Shown here piece by piece: positions 25,117 to 33,848 of a stretch of DNA of 64,000 bases. The DNA comes from Paraburkholderia heleia NBRC 101817 (GTDB lineage: Bacteria; Pseudomonadota; Gammaproteobacteria; Burkholderiales; Burkholderiaceae): positions 1-64,000 of the forward strand of contig NZ_BBJH01000034.1 in the NCBI RefSeq assembly GCF_000739775.1. The letters are read 5' to 3'. The translations under genes were made by a program, and so were the position numbers. Numbering within the stretch: the stretch's first letter is position 1; the number at the start of each line of letters is the position of its first letter. The notes under the pieces are model-generated. The model saw only the letters and a list, made by a program, of their open reading frames with translations. It did not search any database and was not told where the DNA came from.

Positions 25117-25851
25117 TTACCTGAGTCGGATGGCTGCATCGCGTTCGAAACTCCCTTGCGGGTCCAGCGCGGCGAGCGCCTCACGTTCGCGCGCGGTGGG
25201 CAGGGCGGTTGGCGTGGCATCGGTGGCGTCGAACGAAAATCCGGTCCGTTCGCGCACTTCGTCGAGGCTCGATTCCGGATGCCACGATTGCAGCGCAAGC
25301 CTGCCGTCGCGCTTCACGAACACCGCGATCGGCGTGACGACGCCATGCATGCCGCCCCACGACGTGACGAAGTCGAGCTTGTCGACGAGCGTTCGCTTCG
25401 AATGCTCCGTGCGCCATGTGCAGGCGCGTTTCGCCGTTGGAAGCATCACCGCGCCGCCGCCGCCGCCGGGCAGACGCACTTTCGGATGCGACCAGTCGCC
25501 GATGCACGAGTTGTTCGCGTTGCCTTCGCCATCGAGCTGCGCCGCGCCGAGGAAGGTCAGATCCATGCGGCCGCGCGTGCAGAGATCGTAGAAGTCTTCG
25601 TTGGCGAAGATCGATGCCGAACCTTCGGCGAGCAGCGGATCGGAGCTGGAAACCGGAATCGAAGAGGGCGACGGATCGACGCCGCCCGCAACGTTGATAT
25701 AAACGAAATCCCAGTCGTACGCGCGCTTGGCGAGCAGACACGCGAGCATCGGCGGTGTCGAATTCACGCCGCTGAAGGTTATCTCGTCCGGGCGGATGAA
25801 GCGCGCGAGATTGATGACGATGTATGAGAAACCGCTCCAGTTCTCAGCCAT
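25117..25851 (-). CDS. CoA-transferase subunit B (glutaconate/acetoacyl type)
   Basis: Protein of 244 residues of the type I CoA-transferase beta family, with GVNSTPPMLACLLAKRAY, INVAGGVDPSP and CIGDWSHPKVRLPGGGGGAVM. The usual catalytic Glu of the SENG/EXG motif is not obvious, as in the glutaconate-transferase-like or IpdAB-type subgroup. ATG 25851 overlaps the end of the subunit A gene, so the two are translationally coupled. IpdAB-like homologues act as ring-opening hydrolases on CoA esters, which is an alternative role. Confidence 0.85.
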   Translation of the reverse strand: MAENWSGFSYIVINLARFIRPDEITFSGVNSTPPMLACLLAKRAYDWDFVYINVAGGVDPSPSSIPVSSSDPLLAEGSASIFANEDFYDLCTRGRMDLTFLGAAQLDGEGNANNSCIGDWSHPKVRLPGGGGGAVMLPTAKRACTWRTEHSKRTLVDKLDFVTSWGGMHGVVTPIAVFVKRDGRLALQSWHPESSLDEVRERTGFSFDATDATPTALPTAREREALAALDPQGSFERDAAIRLR

Positions 25852-26686
25852 GTTGACGTGCCTCCGCCGCTTTTGCTTCCGGGGCTGCATCGATATGGCG
25901 GGCGAGTGCTTGCGCGCCGTCCTCCAGATACGCTTCGACTGCGGGATAGTCGATCGGATACGACGGCCAGCATGAGCCCGGCCACGCACCGTTCTTTACA
26001 ATCGCGTAGTTTTGCACCATGAAATACGGCACGACGGTGAGTTCGGGCTGGTCGGCGAAGTTCTCGCCGGACACTTCCTCGGCGACGACGAGCACGCTCT
26101 TCGATGCGCGGCTCATGATGCGGTCCCAGTGATACGTGCCCGAGATGCGTACGTTGCCAAGCCGGTCCACGCTCGATGCGTGAATCACCGCGAAGTCCGG
26201 TGATATTGCGGGAATGACATAGGTTTGCTGGCCGCTGCCATACGGATCGCCGATGCTTTTCCAGTCGTTGACGCGCACCAGTTCGCTGCCGTGCACGCCG
26301 CCGCACGGCATGAAGGGCACGCCGAACGCGGCCGCGCGCAACCCGGCGGTGAGCGTCGCACACGCGTGCTCCTCGAGCTCCAACTGGCCTTTCTCGATCG
26401 CGCGCCTGTACCACTGCGCGAGCCCGAAATTGCCTTCCATCGCGACGATGCCGCAACGCGCGCGCGACGCGACACCCGCGCGGCACAGAATATCGATGTC
26501 GTAACCTGGCGACTGCTTGATGATCTCGATGTTGCGCTTTTCCTGACGGATCAGTTCGCGCACGAATGCGAACGGCCCACGATGCAGGAAACTGCCGCCC
26601 AGCCCGAGCGACGCGCCGTCCGGCACGAGCGCCACCAGCTCAGCGAGCGGGAGTTCCTTGTCCTTGCTGGCGAATCCCGAACTCAT
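25844..26686 (-). CDS. CoA-transferase subunit A (glutaconate/IpdA type)
   Basis: Protein of 280 residues. The N-terminal region has VPDGASLGLGGSFLHRGPFAFVRELIRQ, followed by HWDRIMSRASKSVLVVAEEV; this is the alpha-subunit fold of family I CoA-transferases. ATG 26686 overlaps the stop of the hydratase gene (ATGA), and its own 3' end overlaps subunit B by 8 bp. It pairs with subunit B in a heteromeric enzyme. The frame extends far upstream inside the hydratase gene, but that part is a shadow. Confidence 0.87.
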   Translation of the reverse strand: MSSGFASKDKELPLAELVALVPDGASLGLGGSFLHRGPFAFVRELIRQEKRNIEIIKQSPGYDIDILCRAGVASRARCGIVAMEGNFGLAQWYRRAIEKGQLELEEHACATLTAGLRAAAFGVPFMPCGGVHGSELVRVNDWKSIGDPYGSGQQTYVIPAISPDFAVIHASSVDRLGNVRISGTYHWDRIMSRASKSVLVVAEEVSGENFADQPELTVVPYFMVQNYAIVKNGAWPGSCWPSYPIDYPAVEAYLEDGAQALARHIDAAPEAKAAEARQHG

Positions 26687-27426
26687 GTCGATGTCTCCTG
26701 CGTCTTTTTCGACGAGGCCAGATACGCCTCGATGCGTTTGTGAATGCCGGGCACGGCAGCCGAGCGCACGAGCGCGGCGAGGTCCGCGTCGGCCTGTTCG
26801 GTGTCGAGCGCACGGTGCAGCAGGGCGCGGCTTGCCGCGGGCAGCGCGTTCACGCGCGCCAACGCTTCCTCGATCACCGTGATGTGCGCTTCCGGACCTG
26901 CGATGCGCTCGATGAAACCGTTCGCGCTCGCACGTTCGACGTCGAAGGTCGCGGCCGTTTCCAGTATGCGCCGCGCTTCGTGCGTGCCGACGATGCGCGC
27001 AAACCGCGCCGAACCGAGCACCAGCCCGAACTTGAGTCCGGGCATGCGGAAGGTAGAACCGGGCGCTGCGACGCGCAGGTTGCATGCGGCGATCAGATCG
27101 ACGCCCGCGCCGAAATTGCGGCCATGCGCGAGCGCCACCGTGAAGCATGACGAACTCGCGATCTTGTTGAGCAGGGTCTCGATGCGGATGAAGCGCAGCA
27201 CGAGATCGCCTTCGCTCTGCGTGTCGACGCCGCTCATGTCGAAGCCCGCGCTGAAGCAGCGGCCTTCGCCCTGAAGCGTGACGAGCGGCGTGTGCGCGGC
27301 TTCGGCTTCGTCGAATGCCTGAATCAGTGCTTCGACGATACTCGCGGACAGCGCATTCAGTTTGTCCGGGCGATTGAGCGTGATCGCCCAATGCGTCGAA
27401 TGCTTGTCGATGATGATATCGCTCAC
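26683..27426 (-). CDS. Enoyl-CoA hydratase/isomerase-family protein
   Basis: Crotonase-fold protein of 247 residues. The oxyanion-hole segments are GRCFSAGFDMSGV and ALAHGRNFGAGVDLIAACNLRVA. The typical hydratase Glu residues are not obvious in LKFGLVLGSARFARIVGTHEA, so isomerase or another crotonase chemistry is possible. GTG 27426 is chosen: GGGAG lies 8 bp before it and it overlaps the CaiB stop (GTGA). It acts on a CoA ester made by the neighbouring ligase or transferases. Confidence 0.9.
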   Translation of the reverse strand: MSDIIIDKHSTHWAITLNRPDKLNALSASIVEALIQAFDEAEAAHTPLVTLQGEGRCFSAGFDMSGVDTQSEGDLVLRFIRIETLLNKIASSSCFTVALAHGRNFGAGVDLIAACNLRVAAPGSTFRMPGLKFGLVLGSARFARIVGTHEARRILETAATFDVERASANGFIERIAGPEAHITVIEEALARVNALPAASRALLHRALDTEQADADLAALVRSAAVPGIHKRIEAYLASSKKTQETST

Positions 27427-28571
27427 GCCTCGATCTCCCACTTCTTCAGCAATTCGGCGTTGTGCTCGCCGAGACCCGGCGGCCGCATGCGGATTTCAGG
27501 CGTCCGTCCCGAGAACTTGACGGGCGATGCGAACGTCCTTGTCTGCACGCCGTTGGGCAATTCGAGCGGCTGCACCCATTCCATATGCTCGACCTGCGTG
27601 TCCGCGAGCACTTGCGAATACGTATTGATCGGCGCGCACGGCACGCCGGCTTCACGGAAGCGCGCGATCCAGTGCTCGGCGTCGTGGTTCGCGAAGATCG
27701 TTTCGAGCGTGTCGCGCAGTTCGACCTGATGCTGCGCGCGCAGCGTGGTGGTCGTGTAGCGCGCGTCGCCTTCGAGCGCGGGACGGCCGACCACGCTGCA
27801 CACCAGTTTCCACAGCGCATTGTTGCCCGCTGCCATGCCGAAGTACGTGTCGCGTGCCTTGAATGCCTGATAAGGCGCGTTGCGTGGATGCGCAGACCCG
27901 AGCTTCTGCGGATCGCGTCCCGTGCCGAAGTATTCGGAGGTCTGCAGTGCCGCGATGGCAAGCGTGGCGCCGAGCATCGGCACATCGATATGCGTGCCTT
28001 CGCCCGTTTTCGCGACGCCGCGCAGCGCGGATACAACCGAGAACGCCGCATAAAGGCCCGCCGAGAAGTCCGCGAGCGGCACGCCGCATTTGACCGGCGC
28101 GCCGTCGGGCTCGCCCGTGATGCTCATGATGCCGCTCATCGCCTGCACGGTCAGATCGAAGCCACCTTCCTGCGAGCGCGGACCCGTTTGCCCGTATGCG
28201 GAGATCGAGCAATAGACGATGCCGGGCTTCATCGCGCGAATCGCTTCGTAGCCGAGGCCGAGCCGATTCATCACGCCAGGGCGATTGTTCTCGATGACGA
28301 CGTCGGCGGTGTTGATGAGCGCCTTGGCCTGCTCGATGTCATCGGGGCTTTTCAGGTCGAGCGTGACCGAACGCTTGTTGCGATTGAGCGAAGCGAAGTT
28401 CTCGCTATAGCCGTCGGTAATCGGTGGCCATGCGCGCAGCGTATCGCCCCCCTCGGGATGCTCGACCTTGATGACGTCCGCGCCCATGTCCGCGAGCAGC
28501 ATGCCGCAATACGGCCCCGCGGCGACATTGCAGAACTCGATGACCCTGATTCCCTGAAGCGGCTGATTCAT
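27423..28571 (-). CDS. CaiB/BaiF family III CoA-transferase
   Basis: Protein of 382 residues with GIRVIEFCNVAAGPYCGMLL, VIKVEHPEGGD and SLNRNKRSVTLDL. The catalytic Asp should be Asp168 in GVPLADFSAG. Family III enzymes move CoA between carboxylic acids via an aspartyl-CoA intermediate. ATG 28571 has GGAGG 9 bp upstream. It is the first gene of the leftward operon, divergent from an IclR gene, and 17-bp palindromes lie in the gap. A decayed fragment of a similar gene is found at 34380-34469. Confidence 0.93.
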   Translation of the reverse strand: MNQPLQGIRVIEFCNVAAGPYCGMLLADMGADVIKVEHPEGGDTLRAWPPITDGYSENFASLNRNKRSVTLDLKSPDDIEQAKALINTADVVIENNRPGVMNRLGLGYEAIRAMKPGIVYCSISAYGQTGPRSQEGGFDLTVQAMSGIMSITGEPDGAPVKCGVPLADFSAGLYAAFSVVSALRGVAKTGEGTHIDVPMLGATLAIAALQTSEYFGTGRDPQKLGSAHPRNAPYQAFKARDTYFGMAAGNNALWKLVCSVVGRPALEGDARYTTTTLRAQHQVELRDTLETIFANHDAEHWIARFREAGVPCAPINTYSQVLADTQVEHMEWVQPLELPNGVQTRTFASPVKFSGRTPEIRMRPPGLGEHNAELLKKWEIEA

Positions 28572-28679
28572 TCCATTCCTCCGGCAGTCTGTTGGTACGC
28601 GACGGCGCGTTCGCCCGCACTCGCTTGAGATCATTGTGACGCGCTGCCGCATGCATGTAAACCAAAAAATGAAACGTAA

Positions 28680-28696
28680 GTCCTAAATTATAGGAT
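28680..28696 (+). promoter_or_regulatory. IclR-type operator, copy 1 (CaiB/IclR divergent region)
   Basis: GTCCTAAATTATAGGAT contains the perfect repeat TCCTA-N5-TAGGA. AAACCA starts 21 bp before it (28659), a spacing shared with the copies at 30914 and 45544. It lies 109 bp from the CaiB start and 142 bp from the IclR start. Confidence 0.65.
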
Positions 28697-28819
28697 TATG
28701 ATCTTGGTGAAAACACCGATTCCGCGCTGTCGCTCGGCGCGTCGCGCAGTCAGGGGAGGTCTCCGAAAGCCCGTATTGGCAAGCCTTCCGTCGTTTAGCC
28801 CATGTAGAATGAGCTTTTA

Positions 28820-28836
28820 ATCCCAAGTTTCAGGAT
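28820..28836 (+). promoter_or_regulatory. IclR-type operator, degenerate copy at the iclR start codon
   Basis: ATCCCAAGTTTCAGGAT keeps the TCC-N11-GGA frame of the other copies but has imperfect arms. It ends one base before the ATG of the IclR gene, so occupancy could block transcription or translation initiation (autoregulation). Confidence 0.45.
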
Positions 28837-28837
28837 C

Positions 28838-29587
28838 ATGGACAAGACGTTGCTCAAGGGCCTGATGTTGCTGGAGGCGCTCGCCGACCAGAACGGCAAG
28901 CCGGTCACGATCCCGGTACTGGCCGAACAGGTCGGGCTCACGAAAAGCAATACGCATCGGACTTTGCAGACGCTCGCGCACGCGGGCTACGCGACGCGCG
29001 ACGAGGCCACCGGTAACTACCGGAGTACTTTCAAGCTTTTCGAGTTGGGCGCCAAACAGATGGCGACCGTCGATGTGCGGCAGTTCGCGGCGAGCCATAT
29101 GCGCGCGCTCGTCGATCTGACGCAGGAGTCGGTGCATCTGTCCATTCTCGATGGCGCCTCGGTCGTCTATGTCGACAAGATTGACAGCGCGCAGCCCGTG
29201 CGCGCGTATTCCGTGCTTGGCGGTCATGCGCCCGCGTATTGCGTCGCGACCGGCAAGATTCTTCTGGCACATCGGAGCCAGGACTATCTGACGCGCAATC
29301 TGACTCACCTCGAAGCGCATACGAAGGCGACCATCACGAATCTGCCGGCGCTCAAGGTCGAACTCGCGCGCGCGGCGGCCAATGGCTACGCAATGAATCG
29401 CGGCGAATGGCGTGAGAGCGTGGGCGGCGTCGCGGCACCCATCTTCGATGCATTCGGCGAGGTGGTTGCCGCCATCGGCATATCGGGGCCGCTGGAGCGT
29501 TTGAGCCTCAAGCGCATGAAGGAATTCGTGCCGGCCGTGCAGGAAGCGGCAGCGAACATCTCGCGCGCGATGGGTTACCGGAAGTAA
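28838..29587 (+). CDS. IclR-family transcription regulator
   Basis: Protein of 249 residues with an N-terminal winged helix (TIPVLAEQVGLTKSNTHRTLQTL, about 22-50) and a GAF-like effector domain (about 75-245; YCVATGKILLAH and VAAPIFDAFGEVVAAIGISGP). It is divergent from the CaiB operon and convergent with the MFS gene, which ends 7 bp away. A recurring 17-bp palindrome marks it as the likely regulator of this CoA-ester operon, of the MFS gene and of the hydratase at 44789-45532. A paralogue lies at 32988. Confidence 0.92.
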   Translation: MDKTLLKGLMLLEALADQNGKPVTIPVLAEQVGLTKSNTHRTLQTLAHAGYATRDEATGNYRSTFKLFELGAKQMATVDVRQFAASHMRALVDLTQESVHLSILDGASVVYVDKIDSAQPVRAYSVLGGHAPAYCVATGKILLAHRSQDYLTRNLTHLEAHTKATITNLPALKVELARAAANGYAMNRGEWRESVGGVAAPIFDAFGEVVAAIGISGPLERLSLKRMKEFVPAVQEAAANISRAMGYRK

Positions 29588-29594
29588 ATACAAC

Positions 29595-30893
29595 TTACGA
29601 AACCACCGCCGCGGACGCTTCGCGCGCCGGCTGCTTGTCGGCGCGCACGATCACGAGCGTCGCGAACAGCGCGAACAACGCGCCCATCACGAGCCACGCG
29701 CCGGGCATCGCCTTGTTCGACGTCATGTGGATCAGCATCGTGCAGATGGCCGGCGTGAAGCCGCCGAACACGGCCTGCGAGAGGCTGTAGGCCAGCGAGA
29801 AGCCCGTGCCGCGCACGTTGGCCGGAATGATTTCCGTGAGCGTGACGACGAGCGCCGCCTGATACGACGCGTACAGAACCGCGAACCCCACTTCCACGAG
29901 CAGAAGGCTCATGAACGATGGCGCCGCCACGAGCCAGGTCATCGCGGGCCACGCGACGGTCGCGATCGTCAGCGATGCGCCAAGGAGCAGCGGCTTGCGC
30001 CCGATGCGGTCGGACAGCGCCGCCATCACGGGAATCATCACGAAGGTCGTGAGCGCGACGCACGTGGTCACATAAAACGTGTCGATCGGCTTCAGGCCGA
30101 GTTCCGTGCGGCCGAAGGTCGGCGTGTATGCGGTGATGAGATAGAACATGATGCTGGTCAGGCTGACGAGCATCGTCGCACCCAGAATGATGCGCCAGTT
30201 GCGCGCCAGCGACCCGAAAATCTCGAGGGTACTCTGCGGCTTTTGCGCCCTGAAGACATGCGATTCCGTGACCGAGCGGCGAATCCAGAACAGCACCGGC
30301 ACGATCGAGCAGCCGAGCAGGAACGGAATGCGCCAGCCCCACGCGTCCATCTGTTCATTGGTCAGCGTGAAGCGCAGTCCGACGCCGAGCACGGCGGCTA
30401 GCAGCACCGAAACCTGCTGGCTCGCGGACTGCCAGGACACGTAGAAGCCGCGTCGTCCCGGCGGCGCGATCTCCGACAGATACACCGAGACGCCGCCCGA
30501 TTCCGCGCCCGCCGAGAATCCTTGCAGCAATCGTCCGACGATGACGAGCACGGGCGCCAGCGCGCCGATGCTCGCGTACGTCGGCGTGACCGCGATCATC
30601 AGGACGCCGATGGACATCAGCGTCAGCGTGAGGATGAGGCCCGCGCGCCTGCCGTGGCGATCCATGTACGAGCCCAGCACGATGGCGCCGAGCGGGCGCA
30701 TCAGGAAGCCCATGCCGAACGTGGCGAGCGAGAGCATCAGCGAAATGAACGCGTCGTGGCTCGGGAACATGGCCTTCGCGATCGCCGAAGCGTAAAAGCC
30801 ATAGACCATGAAGTCGTACATCTCGAGGAAGTTGCCGCTCACGACGCGTGCGACGTTCGTAGGGCTCGCCTGTTTCTGTGCCTCGCTGCTCAT
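29595..30893 (-). CDS. MFS transporter (metabolite:H+ symporter, citrate/tricarballylate-like)
   Basis: Twelve-helix carrier of 432 residues. Family marks include NFLEMYDFMVYGFYA, RPLGAIVLGSYMDRHGRRAG, LLQGFSAGAESGGVSVYLSEIAPPG and SDRIGRKP. These are typical of the metabolite:H+ symporter group, which moves citrate, tricarballylate, shikimate and similar acids. ATG 30893 has GGAG 5 bp upstream and a perfect IclR-type palindrome 21 bp upstream. It likely imports the acid metabolised by the CaiB/CoA-transferase operon. A paralogue lies at 45765-47060. Confidence 0.92.
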   Translation of the reverse strand: MSSEAQKQASPTNVARVVSGNFLEMYDFMVYGFYASAIAKAMFPSHDAFISLMLSLATFGMGFLMRPLGAIVLGSYMDRHGRRAGLILTLTLMSIGVLMIAVTPTYASIGALAPVLVIVGRLLQGFSAGAESGGVSVYLSEIAPPGRRGFYVSWQSASQQVSVLLAAVLGVGLRFTLTNEQMDAWGWRIPFLLGCSIVPVLFWIRRSVTESHVFRAQKPQSTLEIFGSLARNWRIILGATMLVSLTSIMFYLITAYTPTFGRTELGLKPIDTFYVTTCVALTTFVMIPVMAALSDRIGRKPLLLGASLTIATVAWPAMTWLVAAPSFMSLLLVEVGFAVLYASYQAALVVTLTEIIPANVRGTGFSLAYSLSQAVFGGFTPAICTMLIHMTSNKAMPGAWLVMGALFALFATLVIVRADKQPAREASAAVVS

Positions 30894-30913
30894 CGCGTCT
30901 CCGTATTTCTTGA

Positions 30914-30930
30914 ATCCTATAAAATAGGAT
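30914..30930 (-). promoter_or_regulatory. IclR-type operator, copy 2 (MFS promoter)
   Basis: ATCCTATAAAATAGGAT is a perfect TCCTA-N5-TAGGA repeat. On the minus strand AAACCA begins 21 bp before it (30946-30951). It lies 21 bp upstream of the MFS start. Confidence 0.7.
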
Positions 30931-31051
30931 GATGGATTCAAATTATGGTTTAGCGGATGCTCGCATCGCATGAGAAGCCGGTCAAGAAACTTCGAAATAA
31001 TCGAGGGAAATCCCTGAGGGAGCCGGAGCGCATCGTAGAAATGAAACGATC

Positions 31052-31068
31052 GTCCTGAATTATGGGAT
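31052..31068 (+). promoter_or_regulatory. IclR-type operator, copy 3
   Basis: GTCCTGAATTATGGGAT matches the other copies, and ATGAAACG precedes it at the same distance as in copy 1. AAACCA is not conserved. It lies 159 bp upstream of the MFS gene but is oriented away from it, toward a short orphan frame beginning at 31073, so it may serve the MFS promoter or mark a lost gene. Confidence 0.5.
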
Positions 31069-31193
31069 TCACGTGACTCGCAAAAAGGGCGCTTCGCGTT
31101 GCGATATCACGGACTTCGCCGATCTGAAAGGGCAACTCGCGCGTGCCGGGCGTGCATTGATCTCGCCAGCAGCGCGGATGACGTGCGAGCACG

Positions 31194-31787
31194 TTATGCA
31201 GGTTCGTCGGCGAGCGTCCACAAGTTCGGTACGACGCTCGATGAGAATCCGGACACGAACGCTTTCACGTTGCCCGTCGCCTCGTCGTACACATGACGCC
31301 GCACGCGTCCGATATTCGCGCCGTAGACGTGAATGCTGATCGACACGCGATCGTGATGCACGTTGCGAACGCGATGCACGTCGCCGACTGTCGGTGACAC
31401 ACAATCGATATCGCCGACATCGAGCACGCACGATTCCGTGGCGAGCATCGGCACGTCGGCTCCGCGCGTTTCGAAGCGAGTCGATTCCTCGCCGCCGCGC
31501 AACATGCCGATCATGCCCCATACGGTGTGATCGTGGATCGGCGTCTTCTGCCCCGGACCCCACACGAAACTCACGACGCAAAAGCGCTGCTTCGGATCGC
31601 AATGCAGCAGGTACTGCTGATAGTGCTCCGGATGCGGCGCGGCGAATGCGTCCGGCAGCCAGTCATCGTGTGCGAGCAGCCGCAACATCGGCGCGCGCAG
31701 CGCATCGAGGATGATGGTTTCATGCACGCCGTCGCGCACGATATCGGTGAGTTCGCTGACGAAATCGCGCAGTCGCACAATACTCAT
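31194..31787 (-). CDS. Thiol dioxygenase of the cysteine dioxygenase cupin family (3-mercaptopropionate dioxygenase-like)
   Basis: Cupin of 197 residues. Iron ligands are the two His of TPIHDHTVWG and a third in VGDVHRVRNV. Where cysteine dioxygenase has the Cys of its Cys-Tyr crosslink, this protein has Gly/Met (HDHTVWGMIG), the pattern of bacterial 3-mercaptopropionate dioxygenases and related thiol oxidases. It would add O2 to a thiol carboxylate to give a sulfinate. It lies 32 bp upstream of the 3' end of the LysR gene's partner region, on the same strand as that LysR gene. With the mercaptopyruvate sulfurtransferase at 13240 it is a second thiol-handling enzyme in the window. Confidence 0.87.
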   Translation of the reverse strand: MSIVRLRDFVSELTDIVRDGVHETIILDALRAPMLRLLAHDDWLPDAFAAPHPEHYQQYLLHCDPKQRFCVVSFVWGPGQKTPIHDHTVWGMIGMLRGGEESTRFETRGADVPMLATESCVLDVGDIDCVSPTVGDVHRVRNVHHDRVSISIHVYGANIGRVRRHVYDEATGNVKAFVSGFSSSVVPNLWTLADEPA

Positions 31788-31819
31788 TGTGGTTTCCTTA
31801 TCGATAACGGATGACGGGA

Positions 31820-32788
31820 TCAGCCCGCGTTGTCCGGTTCCCGCTCGGGCACGGCGCGGCGTGGCGCGCGTGATCGAAGCCTTGCCGGACTTGACGCGTC
31901 CAGCGACGCCAGTTCTTCGATGATCATGTCGCCGAACCGCCGCACGCAGTCCGCCGGGCGCCCGAGGTTGTCGGGATGCACGCGCCAGATGTGCGGCGTT
32001 GGCTGGAAATCCGCCAGTTCGACGCGCTGTAGTTGCGACGCGTAGGCGCTCGCCGCGAGCATGGGCTCAGGCACGAAGCTCAGGCCCGCGCCGCGCGCGA
32101 CGAGACCTAGCTTCTGCTCGGTGCCGAAGGTCGCGACTTTGACGGCGAACGGCAAGCCCAGGTCGCTGAAAGCACGCCGCAGGATGTCGCGAAAGCCGCA
32201 ACCTTCCGGGTTGAGAATCCATTCCATGCCGTGCAGTTCGACAAGCCGCTTCCGTCCGAAAACCGCGCCTTTCTGCGCAACGACGACCATCGGCAGCGCA
32301 CGGATCGGCGCTGCGCAAAAGCCGCTTTCGAAACGCGCGCTCTCGGGCAGCACGGCGATCGCCGCATCGACCTCGCTTTCATGTAGCCGTCTGATGACCT
32401 CGGTGCTCCAGCCCGAGGCGACTTCGATCTGCACGTCCGGATATTCGAGCCGCAACCCGGGTAGCGCGTCGAGCAGCGCCAGTTCGGCCAGCACTTCCGC
32501 GACGCCGACACGCAGGCGCCCCGAGGGCGCAGCGTCCTCACGCACGAACTGATCGATCAGCTCGATATCGCGCACGACGTTCACGCACAGCTCATACACG
32601 CGGCGGCCGATCGGCGTGGGCCGGCTCGGCTTCACGTTGCGGTCGAGCAGCACCACGCCCAGGTCCTTCTCGAGGCTCTGCACCCGCCGCGTGATTGCAG
32701 GCTGGTGCATGAGCAGCGCCTCCGCCGCCCCCGTGATCGACGCGTTCCTCACCACCGCGACGAACGCATGGATGTCTTCGAGCTTCAT
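31820..32788 (-). CDS. LysR-family regulator of the second tct/lyase cluster
   Basis: Protein of 322 residues, clearly paralogous to the LysR at 16321-17289 throughout (MKLEDIHAFVAVVR, LLDRNVKPSRPTPIGRRVYE, FGTEQKLGLVARG, PHIWRV). ATG 32788 is preferred over upstream starts because GGAG lies 8 bp before it and it matches the paralogue. It is divergent from the second IclR gene. Words in the gap (32845-32876) recur in the promoter region of the first cluster, so both regulators may read related sites. Confidence 0.92.
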   Translation of the reverse strand: MKLEDIHAFVAVVRNASITGAAEALLMHQPAITRRVQSLEKDLGVVLLDRNVKPSRPTPIGRRVYELCVNVVRDIELIDQFVREDAAPSGRLRVGVAEVLAELALLDALPGLRLEYPDVQIEVASGWSTEVIRRLHESEVDAAIAVLPESARFESGFCAAPIRALPMVVVAQKGAVFGRKRLVELHGMEWILNPEGCGFRDILRRAFSDLGLPFAVKVATFGTEQKLGLVARGAGLSFVPEPMLAASAYASQLQRVELADFQPTPHIWRVHPDNLGRPADCVRRFGDMIIEELASLDASSPARLRSRAPRRAVPEREPDNAG

Positions 32789-32844
32789 CTCTTCACTCCG
32801 CCGAACCTTCGTTGGACCCATGCGCACTTTCGATCGCAGCATAG

Positions 32845-32876
32845 GCCAGTTTTCAGCAAATATCTATTATCGGAAT
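32845..32876. promoter_or_regulatory. Candidate LysR operator shared in part with the first cluster
   Basis: GCCAGTTTT (from 32845), TATCTAT (32861-32867) and TATCGGAAT (32868-32876) occur close together. The same words or their complements lie at 20185-20237. This is seen by eye and not statistically tested. Confidence 0.35.
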
Positions 32877-32987
32877 TTCGAAGTGAAGTTTTATCCGAGC
32901 TTTGCATAATGTTTCATGGCGGCGTGCCCCTCATAATCCGCGGGACAAATTGCGCCGCGTTGTGTCGTGCAACCGATGAGGTCGTCG

Positions 32988-33848
32988 ATGAACAACACCT
33001 TGATCAAGGGGCTCTGCCTGCTGGAAGTGCTCGCGCGGCGTGGCGAGCCAATGGGCGTGAGCGAACTGGCGGGCGCGGTGGGAATGCCGAAGAGCGGCGT
33101 GCATCGTCTGCTGCAGGCGCTCGTCGAGGAGCGTTATGTGGGGCAGAGCAGTTCAGGGCGCTATCGCGTATCCATCAAGCTGTGGGAAGTGGCCTCGGCG
33201 GCTCTGCCGGGTTTCGATCTGCGCCGGCATGCGGAAGGCGTGATGAATGCGCTCGTCGAGGAGACCGGAGAGAGCGTGCATCTCTCGGTACTGGATCAGC
33301 GCGAAGTGGTCTACGTGCACAAGCTCGAAGCCCCGGCCAACCCGGTGCGCGCGTATAGCCAGATCGGCGGGCGCGTGCCGGCACATTGCGTCGCGACCGG
33401 CAAGGCGATGATGGCGTTTCGCGGGCCACGCTGGCTCGCGAGCACCGCGGAGCATCTGCCGCCCGCGACAGTCAACACGATCACCGATCCGCGGGCCTTT
33501 CTCGCCGAAATGGCGCAGATTCGCGCGCAAGGCTATGCGAGCAATGGCGGCGAATGGCGGCTTGGGATCAATGGTCTCGCGTCGCCCATCTTCGACGACG
33601 CGGGCACGGTCGTCGGCGCGATCGGCATTTCAGGGCCTGCCGCGCGGGTCGAAGGACCGCGCCGCGAATCGTTCATCGCGCAGGTGCGTGAAGCGGGACA
33701 GACGCTCTCCATGATGTCGGGCACCGTGTCGCCGCATGCGTTGCTGCTGAGCGTCACGAATCACTGGAACGATACCGCGGACGCAACGCCGTTCTTCGCG
33801 TCTCGCGAGCCGAATCCAGTGTCCGAATTCGAGGGCGCCGGCGCTTGA
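32988..33848 (+). CDS. IclR-family transcription regulator (second copy)
   Basis: Protein of 286 residues. The winged helix is LIKGLCLLEVLARRGEPMGVSELAGAVGMPKSGVHRLL (split over residues 4-41) and the effector domain contains HCVATGKAMMAF and ASPIFDDAGTVVGAIGISGP. ATG 32988 aligns with the other IclR; GTG 32967 and ATG 32976 are alternatives. It has about 35 more C-terminal residues than the copy at 28838. It probably controls the AhpD-like/tctBA/lyase operon downstream. Its own region lacks a clear copy of the 17-bp palindrome, so it seems to read a different site. Confidence 0.9.
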   Translation: MNNTLIKGLCLLEVLARRGEPMGVSELAGAVGMPKSGVHRLLQALVEERYVGQSSSGRYRVSIKLWEVASAALPGFDLRRHAEGVMNALVEETGESVHLSVLDQREVVYVHKLEAPANPVRAYSQIGGRVPAHCVATGKAMMAFRGPRWLASTAEHLPPATVNTITDPRAFLAEMAQIRAQGYASNGGEWRLGINGLASPIFDDAGTVVGAIGISGPAARVEGPRRESFIAQVREAGQTLSMMSGTVSPHALLLSVTNHWNDTADATPFFASREPNPVSEFEGAGA

